Shown: positions 32,695 to 43,669 of the stretch, piece by piece
Numbering within the stretch: the stretch's first letter is position 1
How the letters are laid out: every line of letters begins with the position of its first letter
NCBI RefSeq assembly: GCF_028618665.1
Contig: NZ_JAQITF010000009.1
Span: 25,027 to 89,026, forward strand
From: Bartonella sp. AU16XJBT
Lineage (GTDB): Bacteria > Pseudomonadota > Alphaproteobacteria > Rhizobiales > Rhizobiaceae
Reading direction: 5' to 3'
DNA length: 64,000 nt
Position numbers and translations under genes: made by a program
Notes under the pieces: generated by a model
The model's input: the letters and a program-made list of their open reading frames with translations, nothing else
What the model was told of the DNA's origin: nothing
The model's database searches: none

Positions 32695-32940
32695 AATTTG
32701 AGTTAAAACACATTTTTATTGATTTTGGATTTAATTTTTTATCCCTCATGTCACCGTATGAACAAGTTAGTTTATATTTTAAACACTTGTTGCATTGCTC
32801 GTAGAGCAATCTTTTTTTGAAACGCATATCTTTTTATGGATTCATAATTTAAGAAATCTGTCATTCAACTCTTAAAGCTGCTTTGTTTTTGCGGTTTTAA
32901 GCGATTAAGATATTTATTTATATTGATATTTCATTGTTTT
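32695..32940. other. Gap after rarA
   Basis: This stretch leads into the integrase fragment. It is AT-rich, with no gene, RNA or strong terminator recognised. Confidence 0.5.
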
Positions 32941-33311
32941 GTATGTTGAATGAGAACCCCAAATACCGTATGTTTCTCTTATTCCAAACCTAATCAATCA
33001 AAACCATTCGCTTGTACGTTACAAACGGAATTAACGTGTGATAAAAACTGTACAAGAAAAAACTAAAAATGACACTATGAATCTTTTCAAATGTCGAGGG
33101 GCTTTGTAACATTGGGAGCTGGAAAGTGTGTCGTGGTGTCATGATGGTGGTGCTGGGTTGTTTCAAGCGTAAAGATGTCGGTGCTCAATGGATTTTACAG
33201 TATATCATTTACGGGCACTGTCGCGAAATGGGTGTGGCGAGCGTTGAAAGATGTCTTTTTCAAACAAGCGCGTGGAGATGCAACACAAAGGCGTTCTGTT
33301 TTTTGATGTAA
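32941..33311 (+). pseudogene. Decayed integrase N-terminus plus leader (repeat copy B)
   Basis: This plus-strand copy has the shared leader (CTTATTCCAAACCTAATCAA, then CGTTACAA and CTGTACAAG) followed by a broken coding stretch: GGAAAGTGTGT, then a frame reading FKRKDVGAQWILQYIIYGHCREMG. It matches copy A (4562-5010) in the same order. Frameshifts and stops split the leader and the domain, so it is dead. It sits between rarA and recA, away from any tRNA that could be seen. Confidence 0.6.
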
Positions 33312-33465
33312 TAGGGTGTCGTTTTTATTGATGATGTATTTTGTGTGATTAAGGGGAGCGTTTTTCTCTTAGGGATTTAACCAAAGGGGTAAGGAGAAAG
33401 GTTGAACATTGTGTTGAAATTTAAATTGTTGCTTTTCTAGAGAGAGATAAATGTGCTAACTTGCC

Positions 33466-33477
33466 CTCCTATAGGAG
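33466..33477. repeat. Perfect 12-bp palindrome upstream of recA
   Basis: CTCCTATAGGAG is a perfect palindrome about 207 bases before the recA start, in the promoter-side gap. It could be an operator or a chance palindrome. It is not the GTTC-type SOS box known for Alphaproteobacteria. Confidence 0.3.
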
Positions 33478-33683
33478 TATTATTTTATTTAGAATTTCTT
33501 TTGTGTCATAAGGTAAGGAGTTTCAATTCTTTATTTTGATGCTCATGATATGTTATAGACATAACGTGGGGGTAGAGATGGAAATAGTCTGTGAACATCT
33601 AAACTCAAGACTTTAGTTAAATTAAAAGTACAGTGTACACTTTAGAAGTGTTAGATTATTATGAATCGGTCAAGGATATAATC

Positions 33684-34727
33684 GTGGATAAAACAAAAGC
33701 TCTCGATGCTGCTCTCTCTCAAATTGAACGTTCTTTTGGTAAAGGCTCGATTATGCGTCTTGGGCAAAAAGAGCAGGTTGTTGAAATTGAAACAATCCCA
33801 ACAGGGTCATTATCCTTGGATATTGCTTTGGGGATTGGTGGGTTACCGAAGGGGCGTATTGTGGAGATCTATGGACCAGAAAGTTCTGGGAAGACAACAT
33901 TGGCTCTACATGCTATTGCTGAAGCCCAGAAAGGGGGAGGAATTTGTGCTTTTATTGATGCTGAACATGCGCTTGATCCTATTTATGCGCGCAAGCTTGG
34001 GGTTGATTTAGAGAATTTGTTCATTTCTCAACCGGATACCGGTGAACAAGCATTGGAAATTACAGAGACGTTAGTTCGTTCTGGTGCAGTTGATGTGCTT
34101 GTTGTGGATTCTGTTGCTGCTTTAACACCGAGAGCAGAAATTGACGGTGAAATGGGTGATGCTTTGCCCGGATTGCAAGCTCGGTTAATGAGTAAAGCGT
34201 TGCGAAAATTAACAGCAGCAATTTTTCGCTCTAACTGTATGGTTGTCTTTATTAATCAAATTCGCATGAAAATTGGTGTGATGTTTGGTTCTCCCGAAAC
34301 GACAACGGGCGGAAACGCTTTAAAGTTTTATGCTTCTGTTCGTTTAGACATTCGTCGTATTGGCTCTATTAAAGATCGGGATGCAATCGTTGGTAATCAG
34401 ACGCGTGTTAAAGTAGTGAAGAATAAACTGGCACCTCCATTCAAACAGGTCGAGTTTGATATTATTTATGGAGAAGGTATTTCTAAAGTAGGTGAATTGA
34501 TTGATTTGGGTGTCAAGGTTGGTATTGTGGAAAAATCTGGTGCATGGTTTTCTTATAATTCTCAGCGTTTAGGACAGGGGCGTGAGAATGCAAAGCAGTT
34601 TTTGCGTGAACATGCGGAAATAGCTACAGAGATTGAAGCCGCTTTGCGCCAAAATGCTGGTTTGATTGCGATTGAATTGTTAGAAAATGCAGGGTCAGAA
34701 AATATAGAAAGTGATGAAGTCATTTGA
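33684..34727 (+). CDS. recA: Recombinase RecA
   Basis: RecA forms the filament for strand exchange and SOS induction. The 347-residue product has Walker [10 protein letters not shown] (residues 64-72), the [20 protein letters not shown] loop L1 region and [20 protein letters not shown] (loop L2). The GTG at 33684 ([11 protein letters not shown]) with AAGGA eight bases upstream is the start; a longer frame from 33633 has no similarity. Confidence 0.97.
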   Translation: MDKTKALDAALSQIERSFGKGSIMRLGQKEQVVEIETIPTGSLSLDIALGIGGLPKGRIVEIYGPESSGKTTLALHAIAEAQKGGGICAFIDAEHALDPIYARKLGVDLENLFISQPDTGEQALEITETLVRSGAVDVLVVDSVAALTPRAEIDGEMGDALPGLQARLMSKALRKLTAAIFRSNCMVVFINQIRMKIGVMFGSPETTTGGNALKFYASVRLDIRRIGSIKDRDAIVGNQTRVKVVKNKLAPPFKQVEFDIIYGEGISKVGELIDLGVKVGIVEKSGAWFSYNSQRLGQGRENAKQFLREHAEIATEIEAALRQNAGLIAIELLENAGSENIESDEVI

Positions 34728-34935
34728 TAGAGCGTTTTTTCGTCTATAATTTTTTCATTTAAGTTTTTTTCTGTTTTTATTTGTTTGAGTTTTTTAATAT
34801 ACAGCCATTTTTTCTCAATTTTTTTGAACAAATAGTCCATTCTTTGATTAAATTGACTCCATGCGTGGCAAAGAGAATATTTAATGAAGGGGATTTTTCT
34901 TTTATGGTTTTATGCGGTATTCTGCAGGTGTATAT

Positions 34936-37602
34936 ATGAATAGTGTTAATAATATTCGGTCAACATTTTTGGATTATTTTCATCGTAATGGGCATCAAGT
35001 TCTTTCTTCTAGTCCACTTGTTCCACGCAATGATCCTACACTTATGTTTACAAATGCAGGGATGGTGCAGTTTAAAAATGTTTTTACCGGACTTGAACAG
35101 CTTCCTTATAAAAAGGCTACAACGGCACAAAAATGTGTTCGTGCGGGTGGAAAACATAATGATCTTGATAATGTTGGTTATACGGCGCGCCATCATACAT
35201 TTTTTGAAATGCTAGGTAATTTTTCTTTCGGCGATTATTTCAAAGAAGAAGCCATCTTTTTATCATGGGATCTTTTAACAAAGGAATTTTGCCTCCCAAA
35301 AGATAAATTGTTGGTAACCGTTTATCAGAGTGATGATGTTGCTGCTGAATTATGGCGTAAAATCTCAGGTCTTCCAGATGAGAAAATCGTTCGTATTGCG
35401 ACAGCTGATAATTTTTGGGCGATGGGTGATACAGGTCCTTGTGGTCCTTGTTCGGAGATTTTTTATGATCACGGTGATGAAATTTGGGGTGGTCCTCCTG
35501 GAAGTATGGAAGAAGATGGTGATCGCTTTATTGAGATTTGGAACCTTGTTTTTATGCAGTATGAGCAGCTTTCTAAGGAAGAACGTGTTGATTTGCCTCA
35601 TCCTTCTATTGATACCGGTATGGGATTAGAGCGTATCGCGGCTGTTTTACAGGGTGTTCATGATAATTATGACATTGATCTTTTTCGTGCATTAATTGGA
35701 GCGTCAGAAGAACTTACAGGGATTAAGGCAAAGGGTGATTTTATTGCCAGCCATCGTGTTATTGCTGATCATCTTCGCTCATCGGCATTTTTAATTGCGG
35801 ATGGTGTTCTTCCTTCCAATGAAGGAAGAGGATATGTTTTACGTCGCGTTATGCGTCGTGCTATGCGTCATGCACATCTTCTTGGTGTTAAAGAACCTTT
35901 AATGTGGCAGCTTTTGCCTGCTCTCATTCGCGAAATGGGACAAGCTTATCCTGAATTGGTGCGGGCTGAATCTTTAATTACAGAAACTTTAAAATTAGAA
36001 GAAATACGTTTTCGTAAAACGCTTGAACGAGGACTGGGTTTGTTAAATGAAGAAAGTGCCCAGCTTAAGGAAGGGGATCATTTAAATGGTGAAATTGCTT
36101 TCAAGCTTTATGATACCTATGGTTTTCCACTTGATTTAACGCAGGATGTGCTTCGGCGTCGCGGAATATCTGTTGATGTTGATGCCTTTGATAAAGCGAT
36201 GGAACGCCAGAAAGAGGAAGCCCGTGCTCATTGGTTGGGTTCTGGAGAAGCTGTCACGGAGACAATTTGGTTTTCTGTTCGTGATCAGGTAGGGGGTACA
36301 GAATTTTTAGGGTATGAAACAGAAAAAGCTAAAGGTATTCTTACAGCTCTTGTGTTTGATGGTAAAATTGTTGATGAGGTTTCTTCAGGGCAGAAAGCCA
36401 TTCTTGTGTTAAATCAGACTCCTTTTTATGGTGAATCTGGTGGACAAATTGGTGATAGCGGTATTATTTCGGGTAAAAATTTTATTTTTGAGGTGCATGA
36501 TACTCAGAAAAAGGCTGATGGTGTTTTTATTCATCTTGGAAAAGTTAAATCTGGTCATGCTAAGATCTCTGATTGTGTAGAATTAACCGTTGACGTTGTT
36601 CGTCGTAAAAAAATCCGCGCCAATCATTCTGCTACCCATTTATTACACGAGGCTTTACGTCAAGTATTGGGATCTCATGTGACTCAAAAGGGCTCTCTTG
36701 TATCGCCAGAACGGTTGCGTTTTGATTTTTCGCATCCAAAATCTGTTTCTTTGGAAGAATTAAAAAAAATAGAAGATTTAGCCAATGAGATTGTTTTGCA
36801 AAATAATAAAGTGATAACGCGCCTCATGGCTGTCGATGAGGCAATTTCTGAAGGAGCAATGGCACTCTTTGGCGAAAAATATGGGGATGAAGTTCGTGTT
36901 GTTTCTATGGGGGCGCCACTTGAGCAGGGAGGATTAAAAAAGCATTGGTCAATTGAGCTTTGTGGAGGGACACATGTGGAAAGAACAGGCGATATTGGCT
37001 TGATTCATATTGTTTCTGAAAGTTCTGTTTCAGCTGGAGTGCGGCGTATTGAAGCTTTAACAGGTGCCGCAGCGCGTCTTTATCTTTGTCGCCAAGATGT
37101 ACGTATCCGTGAAATTGCTGATCTTTTAAAAACTTCTTCTTCTGATTTAGAAGAACGAGTGAGGAGTTTGCTTGATGAACGTCGTAAACTTGAAAAAGAG
37201 TTGAATGATGTACGCAAGAAAATGGTGTTGAATGGGAAAATAACAGAAAGTGGTCAAGGTGATATTACCATCATCAATGGACTTTCTTTTATGGGGCGTA
37301 TTGTCAAAAATATTTTACCACGGGATCTTAAGGCACTCGTTGATTCTGGAAAAAGGAAAATTGGGTCTGGAGTGGTTGCTTTTATCAGTGTTTCGGAGGA
37401 TGGAAAAGGGAGTGCTGTTGTTGGTGTTACGGATGATTTAACGGATAAACTCAATGCTGTTGATCTTGTTCGTATTCTTTCAGCTGTTCTTGGTGGTCAA
37501 GGTGGAGGTGGGCGTCCTGATATGGCGCAGGCTGGTGGTCCTGAGGGAAACAAAGCTGATGAGGCCTTTGCAGCACTAAAAGATTTTCTGGAAAAAATTT
37601 AA
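34936..37602 (+). CDS. alaS: Alanyl-tRNA synthetase
   Basis: AlaS charges tRNA-Ala. The 888-residue product has the class II aminoacylation domain (motif 1 region [17 protein letters not shown], then [19 protein letters not shown]). The editing domain has the zinc motif [11 protein letters not shown] and later [11 protein letters not shown]. The C-Ala domain ends [15 protein letters not shown]. The ATG at 34936 has AGGTG six bases upstream; a start at 34912 is possible but lacks similarity. Confidence 0.97.
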   Translation: MNSVNNIRSTFLDYFHRNGHQVLSSSPLVPRNDPTLMFTNAGMVQFKNVFTGLEQLPYKKATTAQKCVRAGGKHNDLDNVGYTARHHTFFEMLGNFSFGDYFKEEAIFLSWDLLTKEFCLPKDKLLVTVYQSDDVAAELWRKISGLPDEKIVRIATADNFWAMGDTGPCGPCSEIFYDHGDEIWGGPPGSMEEDGDRFIEIWNLVFMQYEQLSKEERVDLPHPSIDTGMGLERIAAVLQGVHDNYDIDLFRALIGASEELTGIKAKGDFIASHRVIADHLRSSAFLIADGVLPSNEGRGYVLRRVMRRAMRHAHLLGVKEPLMWQLLPALIREMGQAYPELVRAESLITETLKLEEIRFRKTLERGLGLLNEESAQLKEGDHLNGEIAFKLYDTYGFPLDLTQDVLRRRGISVDVDAFDKAMERQKEEARAHWLGSGEAVTETIWFSVRDQVGGTEFLGYETEKAKGILTALVFDGKIVDEVSSGQKAILVLNQTPFYGESGGQIGDSGIISGKNFIFEVHDTQKKADGVFIHLGKVKSGHAKISDCVELTVDVVRRKKIRANHSATHLLHEALRQVLGSHVTQKGSLVSPERLRFDFSHPKSVSLEELKKIEDLANEIVLQNNKVITRLMAVDEAISEGAMALFGEKYGDEVRVVSMGAPLEQGGLKKHWSIELCGGTHVERTGDIGLIHIVSESSVSAGVRRIEALTGAAARLYLCRQDVRIREIADLLKTSSSDLEERVRSLLDERRKLEKELNDVRKKMVLNGKITESGQGDITIINGLSFMGRIVKNILPRDLKALVDSGKRKIGSGVVAFISVSEDGKGSAVVGVTDDLTDKLNAVDLVRILSAVLGGQGGGGRPDMAQAGGPEGNKADEAFAALKDFLEKI

Positions 37603-38091
37603 AAAGTAAAAACCTTTCTTATCGGTGTTTTTTACGTTTTTATGTTAGATTGGCGTCTAAAAATCACCAATATCTGTCTGGTGTATTGCTGAAATGCAGA
37701 GATAGCATCATTGAGAGAGATAAAATCGTAAAGATAAAAAAGTAGTGTTCGTTCGCGAGATTGTGCGATGCTTCATGCTTTTGTTTATGAGGTAAACGAG
37801 GCATATCTTTCATGAAGAATAGTATCTATTATATTGATTTTAAAAGAAACATCTCTATTCTTTTTCAAAAGAGGAATTGTGAAGAGGATAACGCAAGGTT
37901 TATTGGTATAACAGTTTTTTAAGCTTGTGAAGTTATAAGCTATCGTTTTTTGTTTTCTTCCATGTGCACTCGCCACATTAAAAATAGATTATGCTATTCT
38001 TAGAAATTTTTTCATTTACATGAACAAAGCATTTTGGCAACATTTTGCATTGAGATGTTTTTGGGCATGAGATTTGTGAAGAGTATCATTT
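37603..38091. other. Gap between alaS and ndvA (convergent)
   Basis: About 490 bases between two converging genes. The sequence is AT-rich; short frames are present on both strands but none has a family or a ribosome binding site. No clear terminator hairpin was found. Confidence 0.5.
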
Positions 38092-39879
38092 TTATGATGC
38101 TATGGCTTCATGTAAGGGGATGATGTTTTCATTTTCTCCTTCTCTTTCTGGTGGTGTGAGTGTTAAACCGCTTGCTTTTAAAAATTCAGAAAAACGGCCT
38201 CCTTTATCGATCAATTCTTGAAAGTGTCCTTTTTCAATTAAGTACCCCTGTTCCAGAAAGAGTATCATATCAGCATTGCGTACTGTTGAGAGGCGATGTG
38301 CTATAATGAAAGTGGTGCGGTTATGGCTTATGCAATCAAGAGCCTCTTTGACACGTGCTTCTGTTTCAACATCAAGAGCACTTGTTGCTTCATCTAGAAT
38401 GAGAATAGGGGCATTTTTTAAAACAGCGCGTGCAATTGCTAAGCGTTGTTTTTCTCCGCCTGATAGTTGAGATCCTCGTTCGCCCACCATTGTGTTATAA
38501 CAATCGGCTTTTTTTAGAATAAAATCATGCGCTTCTGCTATTTTTGCTGCTTCACAAAGTTCTTCGTTTGTTGCATTTTCTTTTCCTATTGAGATATTAT
38601 CACGAATACTACGGTTGAAAAGACCGGCATCTTGAAAAACTGTTGCTAGAGATTGGCGTAAAGATTCGCGATTGATCGAGCGTATATTTATTCCATCAAT
38701 GGAGATATGCCCAAAGGTAGGGTCATATACGCGCTGCAACAGATTGATTAATGTTGTCTTTCCAGCCCCTGTTGGTCCTACAATCGCAATCGTTTGTCCT
38801 GCTTTCACTTCAAAGGAAATGTCAAAAACACCTTGAGAAGAATTTGGGAATTTATAGGTAACGTGATGAAATTGTATGCTACCCTTAACATTTGGGAGGG
38901 AAGGGAGATTTTGTGGTTCGTTGATAGGGAAGGTTGAGTCTTCCATTTCAAAAAATTCTTGCAGTTTTGCTTGTGAGGATATTGCACAATGAATAAAATT
39001 GCTCATTTGATCGAGACGGCTAATCATAAGTTGTGCAAATCCAACAAAAGCAACGACTTCACCTACTCTTAATTGATCTTTTGCAACAAAAAAAGCTCCA
39101 AGGAGAAGAACACAAACGATTGAAACTGTTGAAGCCATTCGATTTAAGCCACTGGCGAGTGCCCACCAATTGAGAACAGGATTTTGTGCTTTAAGTAGAG
39201 CATTTGTATGTTGATGCAGTATGGATGTTTCTTCTTTTATTCGGCTATAACTTTGTACAATAGAAACATTAGAGATTGAATCACTGACATGTTTAAAAAG
39301 GTTATGATGATAGCATTCTACAGCGGCTTGTCCGTCTTTTGTTTTTCGCATCACTAAACGTGCAATTAAGACATAGATAACGGCAAGTACAACCAAGACT
39401 ATTGAAAGACGCCAATTCATATGAAAGGCTGTGGGTATGAGAACCAATAAGGCGACAAGCGTTGAGAGATGTTGGCGCATAAAATCAAGCCATATGGTTG
39501 ACATGGAGTCTATTGCACGTAAAAGTGTGTGGAGTGCGTTAGACGTTCCGCGTTGTTGATGCCAAATTAAAGGCATGGCAATGATGCGTTCAAAAGATTC
39601 TGTTAAAACCGTTAAACGGCGTCTATGAGCTAAGCGGTCTGCACCACGAGCTACAAGGACATAAGCGATAATATGGAAAAGACCAAAACAAACCCAAATG
39701 GCAAGGGTATGGATGATCCCTGATTTCTCTGCAATGGAGTCAATAACGTGTCCAAATAAAATAGGTTCTGCAATAGTTATAATCGCCAACATAACATTAG
39801 CGGTACAGATTAAAAGGGATGCATTTTTCTCTCTGTTTAGGTAAGTGAGAACACGTGCATAGGTTTTGAATAAGGACAC
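38092..39879 (-). CDS. ndvA: Cyclic beta-1,2-glucan exporter, ABC transporter
   Basis: A fused membrane-ATPase exporter of 595 residues. Five or six membrane segments lie in the first 300 residues, with GADRLAHRRRLTVLTESFERI and HQQRGTSNALHTLLRA, which are characteristic of NdvA/ChvA. The ATPase domain has Walker A GPTGAGKTT, signature LSGGEKQRLAIARA and Walker B LILDEATSALD. It starts with GTG after GGAGGT. In rhizobia and Brucella the family exports cyclic glucan to the periplasm; the synthase NdvB is not in the window. Confidence 0.88.
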   Translation of the reverse strand: MSLFKTYARVLTYLNREKNASLLICTANVMLAIITIAEPILFGHVIDSIAEKSGIIHTLAIWVCFGLFHIIAYVLVARGADRLAHRRRLTVLTESFERIIAMPLIWHQQRGTSNALHTLLRAIDSMSTIWLDFMRQHLSTLVALLVLIPTAFHMNWRLSIVLVVLAVIYVLIARLVMRKTKDGQAAVECYHHNLFKHVSDSISNVSIVQSYSRIKEETSILHQHTNALLKAQNPVLNWWALASGLNRMASTVSIVCVLLLGAFFVAKDQLRVGEVVAFVGFAQLMISRLDQMSNFIHCAISSQAKLQEFFEMEDSTFPINEPQNLPSLPNVKGSIQFHHVTYKFPNSSQGVFDISFEVKAGQTIAIVGPTGAGKTTLINLLQRVYDPTFGHISIDGINIRSINRESLRQSLATVFQDAGLFNRSIRDNISIGKENATNEELCEAAKIAEAHDFILKKADCYNTMVGERGSQLSGGEKQRLAIARAVLKNAPILILDEATSALDVETEARVKEALDCISHNRTTFIIAHRLSTVRNADMILFLEQGYLIEKGHFQELIDKGGRFSEFLKASGLTLTPPEREGENENIIPLHEAIAS

Positions 39880-40115
39880 TTTTAATTACCTCCATTCGCT
39901 GTTAAGCGTAAAGGCTGTTGATTTTTATAATCTTGAATTTCTAGCTAATAAAATCTGAACGTTAAGAAAAGGCAATTTTGGATACTCATTGTAATATGGT
40001 GTGATAAAGCCAACGAAAATATGAATTTTTGTGTTTATAAAGGCGCAAAAATAGATCAATAAAATTATCAGGCAAAAATATCGGGTAGGGAAAATTATCA
40101 GGTAAGGGAACTTTC

Positions 40116-41099
40116 ATGGCAGGCGTAGAAATAAAAAAGGTTGAGACAGATGAAAATGGAATGCGCTTAGACCGTTGGTTTAAAGTGCATTATCCAGGAC
40201 TTGGGTTTGGAGCTTTGCAAAAATTGTTGCGTTCTGGTCAGATACGGGTTGATGGTGGGCGTGTTAAAGCCGATATGCGTCTTTGTATGGGGCAGTCTGT
40301 TCGTGTTCCACCTCTCCCTCTTGATGACACGATACGTCTTCCAATAACGGATAAAACACTTCGTGGGCAGGATGATGGGAGCATTTTGAAAAAAATGCTG
40401 CTTTATGAAGATCCAAAGGTCTTTGTTTTTAACAAACCAGCAGGTCTCGCTGTACAAGGTGGATCTGGTTTAACACGTCATATAGACAGTATGCTTGAGG
40501 TATGGCGCAATAAAAAAGGTGAAAAGCCGCGTTTGGTTCATCGTCTTGATCGTGAAACATCAGGTGTGCTTATTGTTGCGCGCTCAAGGGGAGCTGCTCA
40601 GGCCTTAACAGCTGCTTTTAGAGAGCGAGAAACAAAAAAGACTTATTGGGCGTTGGTTCGGGGCGTTCCTAAAAAAAAGCAGGACAAAATTTCAACGTGG
40701 ATGGTTAAGGAGGTGACAGCACAAGGTGACAAAATGCGTGTTTGTGATCATGGTGAGACAGATTCCCATCATGCGGTTTCTTACTATCGCGTTTTGGATA
40801 CGCGTGGGCGAGCTCTTTCGTGGCTTGAAATGGAACCTTATACGGGGAGAACACATCAGCTCCGTGTGCATGCTGCCCATATGGATCATCCTATCATCGG
40901 CGATTCAAAGTATTTTTTTTCTGATAGTAATTGGACATTACCAGGAGGAATTCAAAACCGCCTTCACCTTCATGCACGTCGTATTCGTATTCCTCATCCT
41001 TCAGGAGGCATATTGGATATTGTTGCACCTTTACCACCCCATATGGCCCAAAGTTTTAACCTTTTGTCTTTTAATGAGCATGATGCTGAAACAGAATAA
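40116..41099 (+). CDS. rluC: 23S rRNA pseudouridine synthase, RluC type
   Basis: The 327-residue enzyme has an N-terminal S4 RNA-binding domain (about residues 14-70) and a RluA-type catalytic domain. The catalytic Asp145 lies in HRLDRETSGVL, followed by KKTYWALVRG and GRTHQLRVHAAH. RluC modifies three sites in 23S rRNA; RluD is the closest alternative. An AAGGGA ribosome binding site precedes the ATG. Confidence 0.88.
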   Translation: MAGVEIKKVETDENGMRLDRWFKVHYPGLGFGALQKLLRSGQIRVDGGRVKADMRLCMGQSVRVPPLPLDDTIRLPITDKTLRGQDDGSILKKMLLYEDPKVFVFNKPAGLAVQGGSGLTRHIDSMLEVWRNKKGEKPRLVHRLDRETSGVLIVARSRGAAQALTAAFRERETKKTYWALVRGVPKKKQDKISTWMVKEVTAQGDKMRVCDHGETDSHHAVSYYRVLDTRGRALSWLEMEPYTGRTHQLRVHAAHMDHPIIGDSKYFFSDSNWTLPGGIQNRLHLHARRIRIPHPSGGILDIVAPLPPHMAQSFNLLSFNEHDAETE

Positions 41100-41849
41100 A
41101 AAACTTCATTTGTGTTTTTTTGATTGATAAAAATTTTGTCTATAAATTTGATAAGATGGATAGGGCATCATTAGAAGAGAGCTTTAGTAATCGCTATGAG
41201 AAAATGGTGTTTTTGCATGATGCATTTTTTTCTACAGTTCTTTATCCATATTGATTGTATTGTTATTTCTAGATAGGGTGTATCTTTAATAATTTAAGCT
41301 TATGAAGGTATTCCTTTGAATTATCTGTAGGGGTTGTATATTGGGGAGAGGTGTCTGTTGAGGAAGATGAATGAGATAAAATGTGAAGACGTTTATTGAA
41401 ATGTGTAAAGGCGATTTTTAATTTTTTTATAGAGAATAATTGAATCCTTTTACAGGAATTCTTAAGGGAGCAGCATCTCAAAAAAATTCTTGTTTTCAAG
41501 CAGGTTTGTTCTGTTATCTGTGTGGTGTGAATACTTATTATAGATTTATGGTTTATATCTTTGTCTACACAATGAGAATTTATGAGTAAAGTGCTCCTTC
41601 AATGACCAATTATTCTTTTACTTATTTCATTTATCTGAATTTATTCGAAAGATTATCTTTCACAAAAGAAGAAACAAGTTTTTAGTAGCTTAATGCTTCA
41701 TTGAAGATGCCATACTAAAAATTGGTGATTAAAGTGTCAGGTGCGCTTTATTGCTCTAAGGAAAGGGGGATTTTAACAGTGAACAAAAACAAATATTCAG
41801 AGATTATAGGAATGTTCCAAGAGGGGCTAAGTTGAAATGAGGAAGACTG
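41100..41849. other. AT-rich gap before the ABC-2 cassette
   Basis: About 750 bases with no gene that can be supported. Short frames on both strands lack start signals. Composition becomes more AT-rich than around rluC. The last 30 bases carry an AGGAAG ribosome binding site for the next gene. It is the left edge of the accessory region. Confidence 0.5.
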
Positions 41850-42869
41850 ATGGGATCATTATTGATTGATGTTAATAACGTCTCAAAAATATACTGCAGC
41901 ATAGACAGAGGAACTGGTGTTACAAACAAAATTCTTTCTCTCTTTAAGCCAGTATATACAAATTATCATGTGCTGAAAGATATCAGTTTTACTCTATTTT
42001 CAGGACAATCTCTTGCTATCCTTGGAGCGAATGGGGCAGGTAAATCGACACTGATTAAAATACTTTCTGGTATACAAGCCGTTGATAAGGGGAGTGTTAA
42101 AGTCCTAGGATCTAATCCCTATAAAACTAAGAAAGATCTGTTTAAGCAGTTGGGTGTGGTCTTTGGTCATAAGAGTTGTTTATGGTGGGATTTACCACTA
42201 CGTTACAGTCTGGATATGATTCAACCATTATATGGTCTTGAACGGGCCTCTTTTATCCGCGATCTTAAAGAGATTACAGAATTGCTAGGACTTGAGCCGA
42301 TCATGGATAAGCCAGTACGGATGTTGAGTTTGGGTGAGAGGGTCAAAAGTGAATTGGCTTTTAATTTATCGTTTAGACCTAAATTGTTGTTCCTAGATGA
42401 GCCAAGTATTGGTCTTGATATTACTTCTAAGCACGAAATCAGGGAACTGCTTACAAAACTCAAAAAAGAGCGAGGTATGGGATACATCATCACAAGTCAT
42501 GATATGGGGGATATTGATGGCTACGTTGATGATATTCTTCTATTGCATAAAGGAAAAAAACAATTTTACGGTGATCTTAATACCTTTAAAAATATGCTTC
42601 CTTCTTTGGTGCGCGTGACATTTTTTTGTAAACATTTGCAAGCGCTTTCTGCTGCTGTAAAGAGAATGGATGAACTTTCGTTAAAATTGTCTGCGCCTTT
42701 AAAAGATAAAAAACTGAACAATGAAGAATGCTCACTGGAGATTTCGTTGTCCCGTGGAGATTATTCATATTTCATACGGGAAATGACAACTCAATTCAAT
42801 GGTACATTCTCTGTGTCTACTCCCTCACTTGAAGAGATGCTCCGTGTTAAATTTAAAGAATTTACTTAA
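41850..42869 (+). CDS. ABC-2 type exporter ATPase
   Basis: The 339-residue ATP-binding subunit has Walker A GANGAGKST (residues 59-67), a modified signature LSLGERVKSELA (instead of LSGGQ), Walker B LLFLDEPSIGLD and the switch histidine ITSHD. A C-terminal extension of about 90 residues follows. Together with the two downstream membrane proteins it forms an exporter of the ABC-2 class that uses an ATPase and two permeases of PF06182 type. The substrate is unknown: no biosynthetic or resistance gene is adjacent. AGGAAG precedes the ATG. Confidence 0.85.
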   Translation: MGSLLIDVNNVSKIYCSIDRGTGVTNKILSLFKPVYTNYHVLKDISFTLFSGQSLAILGANGAGKSTLIKILSGIQAVDKGSVKVLGSNPYKTKKDLFKQLGVVFGHKSCLWWDLPLRYSLDMIQPLYGLERASFIRDLKEITELLGLEPIMDKPVRMLSLGERVKSELAFNLSFRPKLLFLDEPSIGLDITSKHEIRELLTKLKKERGMGYIITSHDMGDIDGYVDDILLLHKGKKQFYGDLNTFKNMLPSLVRVTFFCKHLQALSAAVKRMDELSLKLSAPLKDKKLNNEECSLEISLSRGDYSYFIREMTTQFNGTFSVSTPSLEEMLRVKFKEFT

Positions 42870-43668
42870 TCATTGCTTTGGCATATTTTTCTATGCAAGG
42901 AATGGATTACTCACTGTTCTAAGTGATAGAGCCATGTTTTTTACGGATATTGTTATTGGGACACTTTCGCCATTTATTATTCAACTTCTATTATGGAATG
43001 CACTTTTTTCTGATACGGTCAACACCATAAATGGCTTTAGCTTTTATGATATGATGTATTATTACGCATTTGCTTTAGTCTTAGGACGCTTAAATAACGG
43101 TTATAATGTGATTAAGTTTTTTTCTCATCACGTTAAAGAAGGTCAATTAGAAGTATATCTTACAAAGCCATTCCAATATATGACACAAATGCTTTTTACC
43201 TTTTTGGGTGAGAGCGTATTATATAGCATCCCGTTGTTGGCTCTTTTTGTTGTAAAGCTTGTTTTATCTTATGAAAATATTTTTGGATTGATTATCGCTT
43301 TTCTGTTCTTTTTTCTGGTTGTTATTCTATCACAATTGCTTTGTTTTTTACTTTCTTTTGGAATTGCCTTATTAAGTTTTTGGGTGATTGAGTACAATAT
43401 ATTACTTTCATTGAGTATTCTCAGTTCGGCGCTTCTTGGGGGTGTTCTTTTACCACCATCTTTTTGGCCGGTGTGGCTTATTCCGCTCATGCAATTTAAT
43501 CCTTATCGTTTTATGATATCAGCGCCTGCCGAATTTTTCTCGACACAAAATTTAGCGGTGTTTCAGCAGTTTATTTTCGGAAGTTTTGCTTATATTTTGT
43601 GTCTTTTATTCTTAATTCATATTGTTTGGAATAAAGGAATGAAAGCTTATAATGGAGCAGGTGGCTGA
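42844..43668 (+). CDS. ABC-2 type permease, first subunit
   Basis: A membrane protein of about 274 residues with six predicted hydrophobic segments and a QLEVYLTKPF stretch like ABC-2 permeases of the PF06182 (DUF990) group. The frame is open from 42799, overlapping the ATPase gene by 71 bases; the GTG at 42844 is the more likely start and still overlaps by 26 bases, so translation is probably coupled. It ends GMKAYNGAGG, and the partner subunit ends similarly with RQFNGLGG. Confidence 0.75.
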   Translation: MLNLKNLLNHCFGIFFYARNGLLTVLSDRAMFFTDIVIGTLSPFIIQLLLWNALFSDTVNTINGFSFYDMMYYYAFALVLGRLNNGYNVIKFFSHHVKEGQLEVYLTKPFQYMTQMLFTFLGESVLYSIPLLALFVVKLVLSYENIFGLIIAFLFFFLVVILSQLLCFLLSFGIALLSFWVIEYNILLSLSILSSALLGGVLLPPSFWPVWLIPLMQFNPYRFMISAPAEFFSTQNLAVFQQFIFGSFAYILCLLFLIHIVWNKGMKAYNGAGG

Positions 43669-43669
43669 G

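Noticed and set aside
33396..33420. SOS box in front of recA (GAACATTGTGTTGAA)
   Set aside because: Only one half-site matches; the second deviates from the GAAC-N7-GAAC or GTTC-N7-GTTC pattern.
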